From Amanita rubescens (taxonomy: Eukaryota; Basidiomycota; Agaricomycetes; Agaricales; Amanitaceae), in contig WION01000058.1 in the NCBI GenBank assembly GCA_015039365.1, positions 152,257 to 216,256 on the forward strand: a DNA stretch of 64,000 nucleotides. Direction: 5' to 3'. Of this stretch, positions 34,525 through 46,261 are shown piece after piece (position 1 is the first letter of the stretch; each line of letters opens with the position of its first letter). The translations under genes and the position numbers were made by a program. The notes under the pieces are model-generated. The model was not told the origin of the DNA. It was given only the letters and a program-made list of their open reading frames with translations, and did not search any database.

Positions 34525-36019
34525 ATGGGAATATCGTTTGGATCGTTTAATGAGATTTGCCAGACGGCGGCGTTGGTCATTTGTCCACTCCTCGGATCTG
34601 ACCAAGGTATCGAGCCGCTCTGTTACAGTAGGAACGTGGATGTCGGCGGAACCTTGATTTTTCAACCCTGTGAGTGTCCTCGTGTTCCTATGCGTCGTTG
34701 GCGTTGTGGTGTGGTGGGAGAAGGATGGAAAGGGAGAGATTGTTTTGTTTGTTATATGACAGGAGATGGTTTGGTCTGGTTTCGAATGTCGTGATTTCTA
34801 GGACTTGGCCCCTGATTCGCTTTTTCCTTTCTTTTTTGCGTCACGAAAATGTCACAATACTGACTACTAAGCTCTCTAGCAACATGCTTCGTGCATATAG
34901 TCGCGATAATAATGACCGCAATTATGATCTACCATATTCGGGGCAAGTACACCGCCGTAGGTCAGCCTCTCATTCCTTTGCTTGTATCTCATCCGAGACG
35001 CTTGATCGAGCTGATACATGATGTCGCACGCCACAGGACGGAAAGAAATTGTATTGTTTTTCTGGACATACATGGCCATTGAGCTTCTCGCCGTGTTTTT
35101 AGATTCCGGTATCATACCCACTGCTAATACCAGCTATCCGGTGAGTTTAATTGTTCTGGATCGGCACGGGATGAGTTGACGATCGGTGTCTCAGTGGTTT
35201 GCGGCTGTGTATACCGGTTTGGTAGCCACTGCGTACGCATGTTTGCTCATCAACGGATTCGTCGGGTTCCAATTCGCTGAAGACGGTACTCCGCTGTCCC
35301 TCTGGGTGCGTATTCCGCACTTCCGCGATCCGTCTCTCCAAACCACGTGTATCTAACCCCCGTTCTCTAGTTCCTCCGCATCTCATGTATAGTCGTCTTT
35401 GGCGTCTCGTTCTTTATCGGGATCGCCACGTTTAAAGCTTTCGCCGGTTTCAGCTACGCCAAGCCTGTCGCACTATGGATTGTCTACATTCTATGGCCGC
35501 TCGTTTGTGTGGTCATTTATATCATCTCACAACTTATCCTTGTCTTCCGGACACTAGAAGATCGTTGGCCGCTCGGTGACATCGTATTCGGCACCGCGTT
35601 CTACGCCATCGGACAAGTCCTACTTTTCGCGTTTAGCGTGACAATATGCAACGCCATCAAACACTACATCGATGGCCTATTCTTCTTCACGCTCTGTATT
35701 CTCTTGAGCGTGATGATGGTATACAAATATTGGGACTCTATCACCGTAAGTCTCCTATCCCTATGTTGCCCCCTTTTTCTTCTTTGCTAACTGGCGTGCG
35801 TAGAAAGAGGATTTGGAGTTTTCCGTCGGCTCCAAAGCAACCGTTTGGGAAGTGAAAGATCCGCTATTGACCCCTGGTGGACATGCCGGTCCAGGCGGGT
35901 ATGACGATGATGGAAGCGCGTATCATGCGCCTCCGAGTCTTGTGGGTGGCGTGAACGGGCAGCAGTATTATCAAAAGTCTGCAGCGAGGGGGTACCCGCC
36001 GATTGCTGATCGGTATTGA
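34525..36019 (+). CDS. CHS7: chitin synthase export chaperone (343 aa)
   Basis: Model join(34525..34669,34880..34960,35037..35140,35195..35305,35371..35745,35804..36019). The start [18 protein letters not shown] and then [19 protein letters not shown] are the conserved Chs7 N-terminus. Six to seven hydrophobic segments follow ([85 protein letters not shown]). Chs7 is an ER membrane protein needed for export of chitin synthase Chs3 to the cell surface. The cytosolic tail is Gly/Tyr-rich. The first intron is 210 nt, the others 50-76 nt. The reading frame is intact. A minus-strand frame over exon 1 is an artefact of composition. Confidence 0.92.
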
Positions 36020-36595
36020 TTTGATCCGTGCTTATAATGGAAGAGCGACTGGCAATCGACCGAGTCCGGGGGGCGATGGTGCGATGATGGATTCTTGTTC
36101 ATTCTTTTTAGTGAAAAAGGACACAGATATTGAACGGGACTCGATTTTTTCTCATTCTTTCTCCCTTTCCTTCCCTGTTCTTGTCGCTGCCCTGTTGACC
36201 TGTGCATTGCCTTTCCCTACATTTCCCTTTTTGGTAGTAAGTCATACCCGCCCACTCGTTAGTTGCGTAATTATCCATAGAGATGATGAGGATGTATATA
36301 AGTGCTGCATACACTACGTAGCTTATATTTAAAGTATGTATGAACCAACATCCAACTTGTTGTGTATGTTTAAAGCTGATTAAGGGGTGTCCTCCTTTGA
36401 GTCATTGAATTGCATTCTCAACTATGGAAAGGAAGTGAAATATGAACTTCAATGTGGCCAATTGGGAATAATGTTGCATATCATAATACATAAAATTTGA
36501 TGTAAGCATAAGGATGTCTACTGTACTGCATGCATATCCAGGAACACCTATGACTTGTTAGCTTTTATTAAGAGGAGCATTTGAATTTCAGCATA
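36020..36595. other. 3' spacer between CHS7 and NLR2; CpG loss begins
   Basis: No gene. CpG dinucleotides stop abruptly near 36320, so the rest of the spacer already belongs to the CpG-poor island that covers NLR2. It should contain both 3' UTRs. Confidence 0.5.
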
Positions 36596-39500
36596 TTATT
36601 GTACTGATGGATTTGCTCCCCTGCTCAACAGGAGCCTTACAATTTCAGGATACCATCTTGCAACCTGCAGTGCAGTACCATATGCACCACCCTGAGCATT
36701 CACATCTGCTCCTTTGTCCAGAAGGAGTCTGATAATTTCAGCATTACCCTCTGCTGATGCAGCATGCAATGCAGTACCATATTCATCACCCTGAGCATTC
36801 ACATCTGCTCCTTTGTCCAGAAGGAGTCTGACAATTTCTGCATTGCCCCACTCTGATACAGCATGCAATGCAGTACCATATTCACCATCCTGAGCATTCA
36901 CATCTGCTCCTTTGTCCAGAAGGAGTCTGACAATTTCAGCATTACCCTCCACTGATGCAGCATGCAATGCAGTACCATATTCACCACTCTGAGCATTCAC
37001 ATCTGCTCCTTTGTCCAGAAGGAGTCTGACAATTTCAACATTACCCTCCACTGATGCAGCTCGCAATGCATTTCCATATTCACCACCCTGAGCATTCACA
37101 TTTGCTCCTTTGTCCGGAAGAAGTATGACAATTTCTGCATTACACTCCACTGATGCAGCATGCAATACAGTACCATATTTATCATCCTGAGCATTCACAT
37201 CTGCTCCTTTGTCCAGAAGGAGTGTGACAATTTCTGCATTGCCCCTCTCTGATGCAGCTTGCAATGCATTGCCATAAAATCCACCCTGAGCATTCACATC
37301 TGCTCCTTTGTCCAGAAGAAGTCTGACAATTTCTGAATTGCCCTTCACAGATGCAGCTTGCAATGCAGTACTATATTGACCACCCTGAGCATTCACATCT
37401 GCTCCTTTGTCCAGAAGAAGACTGACAATTTCTCTGTAACCCTTTTCTGCTGCTGCATATAATGCAATGGGGCCATAAAGGAGTCCACCCTGTGCATTAA
37501 CATCTGCTCCATTGTTCAACAGAAACTTTACAATTTCTGCTTGACCATCAGATGATGCAGCCTGCAATGCATTGCCATATTCTTCATCCCATTCATTCAC
37601 ATCTACTCCTTTCTCCAAAAGCATTTGAACAATTCCTATATTTCCACCTCTTACTGCAACATGAAGAATCCCTGCATATGATTCAGGAAACTCTTTATTG
37701 TTTATGCTCAAGCTCTCCACAATATCTTTCAATCTAAGCAGTGCAGCATAATGAAGTGGTGATGCATGATGATAATACCAGCTTATTTTCCAACTGTCAT
37801 CATAAATTTCACTCCATTTGAGAAAGGTACCATTTTTATCTTGGAAAAACATTGTTCCAATGTTGTGCAATGATGTATTCTTGTTGCTAAGCTGGTAGTG
37901 ATTTGGCCAAAGATTAACTGAATACAACAACAGTGGAAATTTGGTCTCATTGGCATGCCATCCATCTTGCATAAGATACATCAAACAGCAGTGAGCAATG
38001 GAAGCATGACCTGAAGCTAAATCAAGCAACCCAATCTTACTTGGTTTCTGAAGAAAGTACTCCAGCACAGATGCATGAGCTAACTGAACTGTGTCAGAGC
38101 CTGTATTTATTACAAGACTGGAGCACATGTGCAACACATCTGCAGCATGTGCCAGTCTCAGACTAGGATCAAAGTTACCACTGAATGGATCAAACATCAC
38201 AGCAATGGCTAGTTGCTCTTGTGTTAAAGGCCTCATTCCTAACACTAACCACTGCATAATAATCTGTGCAGATGACTTTTCTCTTTCATGGATTCTCTGA
38301 AGTATTTGATCATATATGGTTTCAAGATCCTTTGGAAGGCATTTCAATGTGTCCATAAGCACCTTTTGGCTTGGACAGTGTCTCAGCTCTTCAATTTGGC
38401 ATGCAACCCAGCGAAACCTACCCAATTACTTTAAGTTTTCATCATAATCAGACACCATGATACATACATTCCATTTGCTCCTCTGATCAGGGCATTCTTC
38501 ACATCTTGTTGTACTTTATGACCCCATTTCCTCAATCTGTGATCTTTTCCAACAACTGAATTGATGTAGGATATGATGTCACTCTGAACTAACCCTGCAG
38601 ACAGGGATATCTCAGCCAGGGTATATTCTCCCATGATGACAATGATTTCCTGCACTCTCCTGCTGCTCACTAAAAGGTGAAGTTGTGGCAATTGCCACTC
38701 ATGAATAACCCTAATCACTTGATCAAATAGCTGGTCATAATCATCACATTCATCCATAGCATCAATAATCATGTAAGCATGCTTGAAGCAACTGAGGAGC
38801 CTCATCAGAAGATGAAGGAGTTCATCCTCTGTTGGCTTGTGTAACTGATCATGTTGCTCATAAAGTTGTTCCATGAGGAGATAATTTTTTGATTTTGCTG
38901 TGAAACTTAATGTTAGAGATGAAAGAAGACTTTCAGATGTTTGCTTTGCTTTGTCATTGATATCAAAATAGAAATAGGCCAAACCAGACCCAGGTTGATC
39001 CTTGACAATGGTTTTGAGATTCTCAATGATGGTGGAACTAATCTTTCTTAAGTGGCTAGGAAAAAAAGAGTAGCAGCATGCTCACCAGATGATTGTTTTT
39101 CCACAGCCAGCTATCAATCTTTGGGTCAATGACCATTAAACCTGTGCATCTCACTCACATATGCCATTGATCCAGATGAGAGAATTAGCTTGCTCCTTCC
39201 AAGCAATATATCTTTCATCCCCAAGTAGCCACTGACCAGTGTCTTGATGGTACTTTTTTCTAGCACTGTTATGATTAATTGATGGATCTGGGGCAGTCAA
39301 CCACTTTTTGAATTTTGCTGCCAACACAAGGATGACAAATCATTATAAAAGTTTGGTTAGACAACAAACCAAGAAGCTCTTCTGTATTTACTAGACATAA
39401 TATTTGAGATAAAAAATTTAATCATATTATTGCGACATGTGACGCACGGTTTATCTGGTCAAAGTCACATCAATTTTCAGCGTTGCACGAGTGATAAACA

Positions 39501-39636
39501 CACATACGAAGTTACCATGGACTTCAGTAAATGTACCATCCTTGATATTGATGTTCATATTGACAACACACAGTGGTGGTGGGCGATCAAGATGCAGAGA
39601 TGGCCTGCGTGTCACGATGCCGGTCACATTTTCCAC
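36596..39636 (-). CDS. NACHT-ankyrin NLR-like STAND protein 2 (about 884-910 aa)
   Basis: Model complement(join(36596..38417,38468..39037,39086..39110,39159..39317,39370..39390,39448..39454,39508..39636)). The ATG at 39558 is the likelier start, since the frame to 39636 begins with GTG. The leader is INIKDGTFTEVHGNFIN; then WLTAPDPSINHN, Walker A GISGCGKTII, Walker B YMIIDAMDEC and FRWVACQIEELRHC. About 12 ankyrin repeats (IVRLLLDKGADVNAQGG) end in SRGANPSVQ. The exons of 159 and 25 nt and the tiny leader exon (7 nt here, 10 nt in NLR1) match NLR1 in phase and position, so the two are paralogs. It lacks the MGCSPSK region. Role as for NLR1: presumed immune-like switch. Coding frames are intact. 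Confidence 0.82.
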
Positions 39637-39639
39637 GAT

Positions 39640-40511
39640 ACGGGATCTTCTTGACGACTATCCCCTAGCCTATATCTCTTCCCTCATTCTGTCTTTCGCT
39701 GTTCAGGTTCTCAAATCGACGTTTCCCCTCCTGGTCCTCCAACCGTTGTCCCGTCCCACATATCCCACAAATTTCACAAATTTTTTAACTCCTTTACCCT
39801 CGCCACCACGTCTTTCTTCAAGTTCTGTTAAGACCATCGTGTCTACGCAGTCCTTCTCGTACCCTCAGCAGTTCCAATACTAGTTGCCTCCACTCATCAT
39901 CGAAAGCACAACCGGTGGTGGCACAGCAACAACCGGAGTGAGACAACTTGCTCCGTGCCTATGCTGAGCGTAAGATGTCTGATGGCGTCAACTGCGTTCC
40001 TCCAACTCCCCTCACTGCTACCAACGGCACTAGCCTGGTCGACATGCTCCGCACCCATGCGAGGGTAACTGGTCCTTAACTACAGCTGCGGCCCGATAAC
40101 TCTACCTCTCCCTTCGCTTCTATCACAGTACCGCCCCCGACCATACTCCGCCGAGAATATACGGAACGTAAAGTCGTAGCTCATACTTCATGAACACGTG
40201 GGAGGGGGCGGAGAGCGTATACAGATTATGTGGCGCAGCGGAGAGATGCGGTCGCCCAGTCAGGCATTGCTCTCATGAAGATGCAGCCTTTATCTCCCAT
40301 ATACGCAAACTGACCGTCTTTTACAGCCCGCTGCCTTTTATTGATAACCCATGCCCATCCATTATCGATGTACGTATGCATGTTCTCTTATGTTGATTTG
40401 TGTGAGACAGTATGCATATTGTCGTATCAATGTAAGGCGTATGTCAGATATTTATCAGGGTACAGAGTTGAGCTGAGGGTCTCAGGCTATTCTACATTCC
40501 AATATCATATG
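39640..40511. other. spacer with gene fragments downstream of the F-box gene
   Basis: Contains the NLR2 promoter at its left edge. A fragment around 39953-39995 encodes AYAERKMSDGVN, which recurs at 43153. Stops break all frames. The right part should be the 3' region of the F-box gene. Confidence 0.4.
39950..40020 (+). repeat. coding-like repeat fragment, copy 1
   Basis: Reads AYAERKMSDGVN followed by TPLTATNGT. The fragment at 43148-43230 reads AYAERRMSIGVK, then SSFTAAPD. Both show CTGAGCGTA-GATGTCT at DNA level. It looks like remains of one unknown gene or element family. Confidence 0.5.
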
Positions 40512-41921
40512 TTACGTTGACCACTTGATATCATCATCTTCCAAGTCCCAGCCGACATCACTGCCGTTGATATGCAAACAGTCATGATACACGAAGCTGA
40601 AGTTAACGCCGTGTTCTTTGCATATTTTCTGGAAAGCGTCTGGCATCGGTTTAAAACTATCCAAGACCATGGTTACCCGCTGTAGCCGCTCAACGAAAGA
40701 GAGCCGTTCAGCAGTACGAGATGCTACCATGGCCGTGAACCTCTCCATGTCGTTAGTTGAGTTACCAGGGAAAACCATTGTCAATGCCTTAAGTCGGGGT
40801 GCGAGCGATGGCATGTTAAGGCGACACGTCAAGAGATCGTAGTGAAGTTGATAGTGGGGAGGACCAGAACCATTAACGCGTATAGTTAAGGATTTGATAT
40901 CTGGTGAGCGCTGCAAAATTGCGAGGAAAGCACCGCTCGAGTCGAAGTGCCCGATGTACAGGTTTTGGAGGGTGCATTTTGATCTGTCCAAGAACGGCGG
41001 GACCACTGGTTCCAATTCAAGGAGCGACGTACTGTCATCTATATATAGCTGACCAAGTGAAGGAGTTTGGAGAACTTTTAAGATCATAGGCTCCAAAGTT
41101 CGCAAAATTCTTAGACGTGGAAAAGTTATGATTGTCATGTTGTCATAATCCTCTGAAGTTTCCTCAAGCATGCTGGGTATAACCAACTTCTCCAAATTAT
41201 GCAATTTGGGGATAATTTTGTGAAACGGGTGCCCGAGAAAGCCTGTGAGCACGAGAGTGGTAACATTTGACCAGTCAAAATGCCATTCCCAGACGGCATT
41301 CAATTTGACATACGTCAGGTTGGGCGCGATCTCGAAACAGTCCCCGTAGTCCCAAAAACGATTTGTGTGCCAATACGACTCGGTATTCAGCTCGAGGGAA
41401 CGCAGGTGAGGAAGACGATCCTTTACAGGGGAGAGAATTGAAACGTCGGATTTTAGGAGAGAGATTGAAGCATCCAGCCATCGCGCAGATTCTGGGATAA
41501 ACGCTTGGAGAACTTTACCCGTTTCGAACGGACCCTGTATGTTGAAAGAAAACAGTTGCCCCCGATTACACTGCAGGAAAACCTTGGCCATAGAAATGAT
41601 ATCGTTAACTGACTTCTCATATGAATTCCGGTCCTCGAATACTAAGCGTAACGTGCTCCAGAATTCTGTACTCATCGACCGAAATATTATCCGCCACGTA
41701 GAGCAGATGTGACCGAGGTACCATGGAAAGTTGATAGAATGACCGTTGCTGCGTACGTGCATGGACGAGGAGAAATACTTGAAAATTTCTCGTATAATTT
41801 CTGTGGGCGCGGATTGCCATGCCGCGATAGTAGTAGTGTCTGGAGAAACGCCAATCTCTCCCGAACTTGGTCTATTGTGAGTTATCAGACCATGAAGATG
41901 ATGAACGAAGACTCACGCCAT
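40512..41921 (-). CDS. F-box protein with degenerate leucine-rich tail (454 aa)
   Basis: Model complement(join(40512..41871,41917..41921)). A 5-nt first exon (ATGGC) is followed by a 45-nt GTGAGT intron. The F-box-like segment reads APTEIIREIFKYF ... INFPWYLGHICSTWRII ... EFWSTL, the agaricomycete pattern in which the second helix carries G-x-IC-x-W. A long irregular LRR-like region follows (LPHLRSLELN, NLTYVKLNAVW, LHNLEKLVIPSM, LGQLYIDDSTSLL). Such proteins are thought to be SCF ubiquitin-ligase substrate receptors; the target is unknown. The frame is intact. A related but broken gene lies at 55273..56632. Confidence 0.8.
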
Positions 41922-42153
41922 GAGGTATTGCTCTCAGATTAGGTTGATATCACGTTCAACGATCGCGGGTTAAATTGCGGCTTCAGCTTGGTCGTCCGTG
42001 TGTTGGTCCGTGCGCGTGAATCCATACTTGCTCTCAAACTCGTTCATCCTGTCGCAGGTCAAACCCTAACGCTGAAAAGCTATCTCGAATAAAAAAGCCA
42101 CCTAGAGTCCGATCTCTGGACCGCATTGCAGAGGTACACGTCGTCGCCATGTT

Positions 42154-42432
42154 TTGTGCTTTTTCAACTCACCCGGAGCCCCAGCTCTGCAACAAAGAAC
42201 GCTCCCATACCCACCAGACAAAGCAGGGTCATACCTCGACGGTATCAACACTTGCACTAAAGAATTCTATACCCACCATCCAGAGGGAGCCGCAGGCACC
42301 TTTGCCGACTTGTCAAGACTTCGTGCATCGCGCTGGACACGACGCCGCGTCCGCTTATTCACAGGCGACATCCACATGAATATGGAGGGAGAATCACTCG
42401 AAGGACTCATCGTCCGTAGCCAGATCACATAA
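42154..42432 (+). pseudogene. unrecognised coding-like fragment (92 aa)
   Basis: The open frame has balanced composition (SYLDGINTCTKEFYTHHPEG, LFTGDIHMNMEGESLEGL). No family recognised. No splice sites connect it convincingly to the next fragment at 42524. Confidence 0.3.
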
Positions 42433-42523
42433 TCACGGTGGGCATGTTGCCCTATCACCCCTGTTCCACCTTTTTTCTTGATAATGAGGTCAAATTCGAT
42501 GGACCCTGCCTCATGTACCGCGA

Positions 42524-42808
42524 TTGGAGGGAAGAAACAAAATCTCTCCCAACCACGTATGCGAAAGACGGGACTATACTTTGCCTGAGACGAAGGTTTT
42601 TGTAGATTGGGCCATCAAGGAAGTTAAACGGAATCCGGGAGCGTTTGCGCAGTATCAGATTAATAAAGGGATTATCAAGACAAGGAAGATGTTGGAATGG
42701 CTTGTGTCGAACGATGGGAAAAGGCAGTTCGTACAGCCGGCACTTCTCTCGTCAAGATACAGAATGGTTAACGTTCTCCTTGCTCTACGTGGTAAGTCGT
42801 TCCTCTAA
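42524..42808 (+). pseudogene. unrecognised coding-like fragment (94 aa)
   Basis: Reads KVFVDWAIKEVKRNPGAFAQ then IKTRKMLEWLVSNDGKRQF, which looks like real helical protein. The preceding sequence is coding-like in another frame (about 42500-42590), suggesting a frameshift or intron. Unknown function. Confidence 0.35.
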
Positions 42809-43147
42809 CAATGGACGATGCCTAATCCACTACATTAGTACTTGATGTACACCAGGTTGACAACTACCTCCTTCCTCCCGGTCCCATCACTTACCAGATC
42901 CGACCACAATTGCCCAGCCAATGTTCCTGCCTTGCCGGTTGGCTTGATACCTTCATTCCTAGTGCTACACCTTTCAGCCCCACAAACACCCTGACCTCCC
43001 GCCGTTACACCTTTCTGTAATGATTGATATGCTCCGCATAAGCAGAACATTCCCCAAGCTACTACTTCTGTTCCTGCCATCATCCAGCTGACACCGCCTC
43101 TCTCTTCTACGCTTCAAGCTCCGTCACTGGTAGCACTATCAGTGACC

Positions 43148-43470
43148 CCTCTGCGCCTACGCTGAGCGTAGGATGTCTATTGGCGTCAAGCATTCTCCAT
43201 CCTCTTTCACTGCTGCCCCGGACTACATGCACCGTGCGTACACAGAAGATAGAGCCCCAGCTCACACTTCCGATCCCGGTCCCCGCGCCATGACACCGAA
43301 ACCAAAAAAAACGACCTTTTTCCCTGGTAGCGCGTTTATTAGGCCGGTTTGCTTAGTTCTCGCTAGGAAAACGGGAAAGAAGAGTAGAGAGAGAGAGAGC
43401 AGACAGGTCACGCCGCTGTTGCTCCGACTGCTCTGTACCTATCGACTTCTTCCTCTTCATCATTGACGAG
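43148..43470 (+). repeat. coding-like repeat fragment, copy 2
   Basis: Begins AYAERRMSIGVK and resembles 39950-40020 at DNA and peptide level; see that entry. The remainder is Lys/Arg-rich with an AG-rich run near 43380-43400. No function recognised. Confidence 0.45.
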
Positions 43471-44185
43471 GACAGCGGGAAGTGCAGAGTTGTACAGTAA
43501 ACCATCATTGGCATTGCTCACCTGCCAAAGGCGTCAGGCTGAGCTTGCTGTTTATACCCTCGTTCAGCGACGTGGATAAGATCCGGTCCCCAATCACTGC
43601 CGCCTACGGTCAGTACACCCACAATCGCCACAATCTCCACTTCGATGGCAAGGATGCTAGGGTTCTTGCGCCTCACCTAGCGTCGTTCTCCCACATGAAT
43701 GATGAACTGCATCCCTGTGGAATCCCCCGACGCCGATATCTTGGTTATACCATCTCCTGGGGTCAAGCGCTCATCTTCACCCTTCATTGTTACCCTTACC
43801 GGCACAGATGTCATGTTCCGCGCCCTACGCCGACTCAGCACGTTCCAACGAGGAAGAGTCATGCTGATTGCATAATTTCAATACCATCGCGCTGAGCAGG
43901 AAAGAGTCAAGACCGCTGTTTCTGTCGTTCTCCCGGCACTGGCATGCTCAAAACCGTGTCAAGACACGTGGCCCGGACCTTGCGTGTTCGACTCGTACGT
44001 ATTGACTTGCTATATACGTGTTCCTTTGCTGATACTCTTAATGAACCAACGAAGAAGCCAAAACTGGGAGCGAGCCAGACCAAGCCAGAGTCGACGCCTT
44101 CCACTCTTCTCGCCTCCTTGGCTGCTCGCGCTCTACTGGAATAGTCTTTTAAGACTCTCCCCACTATCTGGCACGTAACGGGTCC

Positions 44186-44566
44186 GTGCGCGGAGGTCCA
44201 ACCATTGATCCCAACGCGTCCTTTCTGAGCTCAAGCCTTCTTCCTCTTGGAACTATACAACGATCGGACCTTTTCCACCAGCTGGACGTTATCATCAACG
44301 TGTCGGGGGAATGCCATTGGCAGAGAGGGGCCGTCAAGCCTCAACTTGAGCTTCTATGCCAGGTGGAGAAAATATTACGGAGGGAACTGAAGTACAAAGT
44401 AGCGGAGAAACATCAGAAACCTGGCCCGAGGAGGAGCATTCCGTGTTCCTCCCTGACACCACGCGTATGGGATAGGAGGGTGATATCTCTCACTGTGGAA
44501 AAGGCGGCTCATGAAAAGGCGGTGACAGAAGTAGGCAGACGCATAAGCTTGCAAAACCCTTTATAA
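44186..44566 (+). other. unrecognised ORF (126 aa)
   Basis: Open frame with coding-like stretches (LFHQLDVIINVSGECHWQR, LELLCQVEKILRRELKYKV). No domain or splice context recognised. It may be a gene fragment. Confidence 0.25.
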
Positions 44567-45219
44567 GGAGGGGGAAGTTGAAAAGATGCATATCGCGGTT
44601 GGGACGAGAAAGAGTACATTGGATATTGGTCTGAATGAGCCCGGGGTTGCGGGCGAGGATAAGTGGGATGTGGCCTTAGGTGGGTTGTCTCGTTCATTGA
44701 GGTTCACGTTCATCGACAATGTGCGCAGCTTCAAGAATATGACTTGATTCGGTTATATAATTAACTTCGTACGTCACTTTGAGCGAGAAGTATACAATAG
44801 AGATCTACCGTCCGGCAAATAACACGTTTGAGTGAGCGCTATTGGATATAACGGCTCTCTATAGAACACAGAAATTAGATGAGCCAGCATATAGACCGCG
44901 CGATAAACGACGCTCACGCCTTGCATCCCAGAATACTATCCAACCCTGGGATTGCCTGCTAATAATCAGCCGAAGACTTGAATTCTCTCGTGTCACCTCG
45001 TCACGAAAACCCGCTCCTTCATAGTGATATCGATAACGCGCCATAGCAATCCAGAAGGTGGATTGTGCCTATGTAAGTGGGACTCACGTAACTGGGGGCT
45101 TTGGACAGGCTGTGTATCCAGATATATCATTTCCCGCCAGGATTTGAATCCTGATATTCACCCACTAGTTCCCCTTCAACCCCTCTGTCCTTTCCCCAGT
45201 CCTGTTCCCTCCATTAGAA

Positions 45220-46251
45220 ATGGCAGCCAACAGGGTTCGTACTCAATCCCAATCTCGTCTACAACTAATATAACCCGTGTTCTATCCAGGCGCTCCTGAG
45301 AGAATACAAGCTGGTCGTCTTCGGCGGAGGAGGTATGATATTACCCGCCGGTGTCCCTTATCCCCGTGGTTTGCCACGATGGTTACTGCAATCTTAGGTA
45401 CCGGAAAGACCGCGTTAGCGCTTCAGTTCATTCAAAACAACTTCATGGAGAAGTGTGATCCAACAATCGAGGGCGAGTGACATGATTTATCATATCTACT
45501 TCTTAAAATCGATCCAGAAACAGATTCATATAGAAAGCAATGTTTTATAGATGACGAAGTTGCTCTTCTGGACATTCTCGACACAGCTGGCGGAGAGGAA
45601 TACGAGTACGTGTCACCGTGTTGCTTGGTCTTCTCCCTTCGCCATGCCTCATGGAGATCCCATTGTGCTCTTTTTCTAACTGACATCTAGTGTTAATGAT
45701 GTTATTGCAGGGCGATGCGGGGGCTGTATATGCGGGGCGGAGAGGGCTTCTTACTTGTCTATTCAATTACCTCTCGTCCTTCGTTCGAGCAAATCAGTGT
45801 TCTTCATCAATCAATACGGCGTGTCAAGGGCCAAGATTCTTTCCCCGTCGTCGTTGTTGCAAACAAGAATGACTTGGGACACGAGCGCCAAGTTGGCACA
45901 AACGGTACACGTGTTCAAGTTTTATTATCGTCCTCCTTGTTCTAACCACTGCATCAGAGGGACTCAATCTCGCCAAATATCTCGGGTGCAAATTCATTGA
46001 AACGTCTGCTAAGGAGCGAATCAGTGTCGACGAGGCGTTCATTGACCTTGTCCCCGAGATACGCAAGCATAAGGTTTGCCTCTTTGTTACCTGGAATTAC
46101 ATCTGTTCCTATTTGGACATTAAGCCAGATTTCCGTGGTGTTCCTCTTCGTAGAGAAACGTCAGGTGATGTTTGCTTGTTTGATTGCCCTTCAATCGCTC
46201 TCATAATATTACCTCTCTGCTATATACTTCAGTCGTCTCCAAGTCCACTAA
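45220..46251 (+). CDS. Ras-like small GTPase, divergent (about 184 aa)
   Basis: Model join(45220..45234,45290..45332,45398..45472,45524..45605,45711..45904,45958..46073,46154..46164,46233..46251). The first six exons are well supported, the last two weak. P-loop GGGGTGKTAL, switch I CDPTIEDSYRKQ, switch [19 protein letters not shown] (VVANKNDL) and ETSAK are present. DTAGGEE has Gly where Ras has catalytic Gln61, so slow GTP hydrolysis is expected. The PTIEDSYRKQ junction requires a GC-AG intron (donor GGCGAGT at 45473). No CAAX box is found at the predicted end, so membrane anchoring is missing or the 3' exon is misjudged. The gene is followed at once by the plus-strand kinase copy. Confidence 0.75.
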
Positions 46252-46261
46252 TGGCGACCGC

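Larger units (their letters stand above)
41922..45219. other. 3.3-kb region of fragments and repeats
   Basis: No complete gene was recognised. Coding-like islands are noted separately (42154..42432, 42524..42808, 43148..43470, 44186..44566). Stops and frame changes separate them, so this is probably a graveyard of decayed genes or transposable elements. Confidence 0.4.

Noticed and set aside
34125..34580. Minus-strand ORF of 151 aa with Thr/Gly runs
   Set aside because: It overlaps exon 1 of CHS7, whose protein matches the family closely; no homology or splice context supports the opposite strand.
45090..45170. Possible tRNA: CAGGATTTGAATCCTG resembles a T-arm
   Set aside because: No acceptor stem, D-arm or anticodon arm can be placed on either strand.
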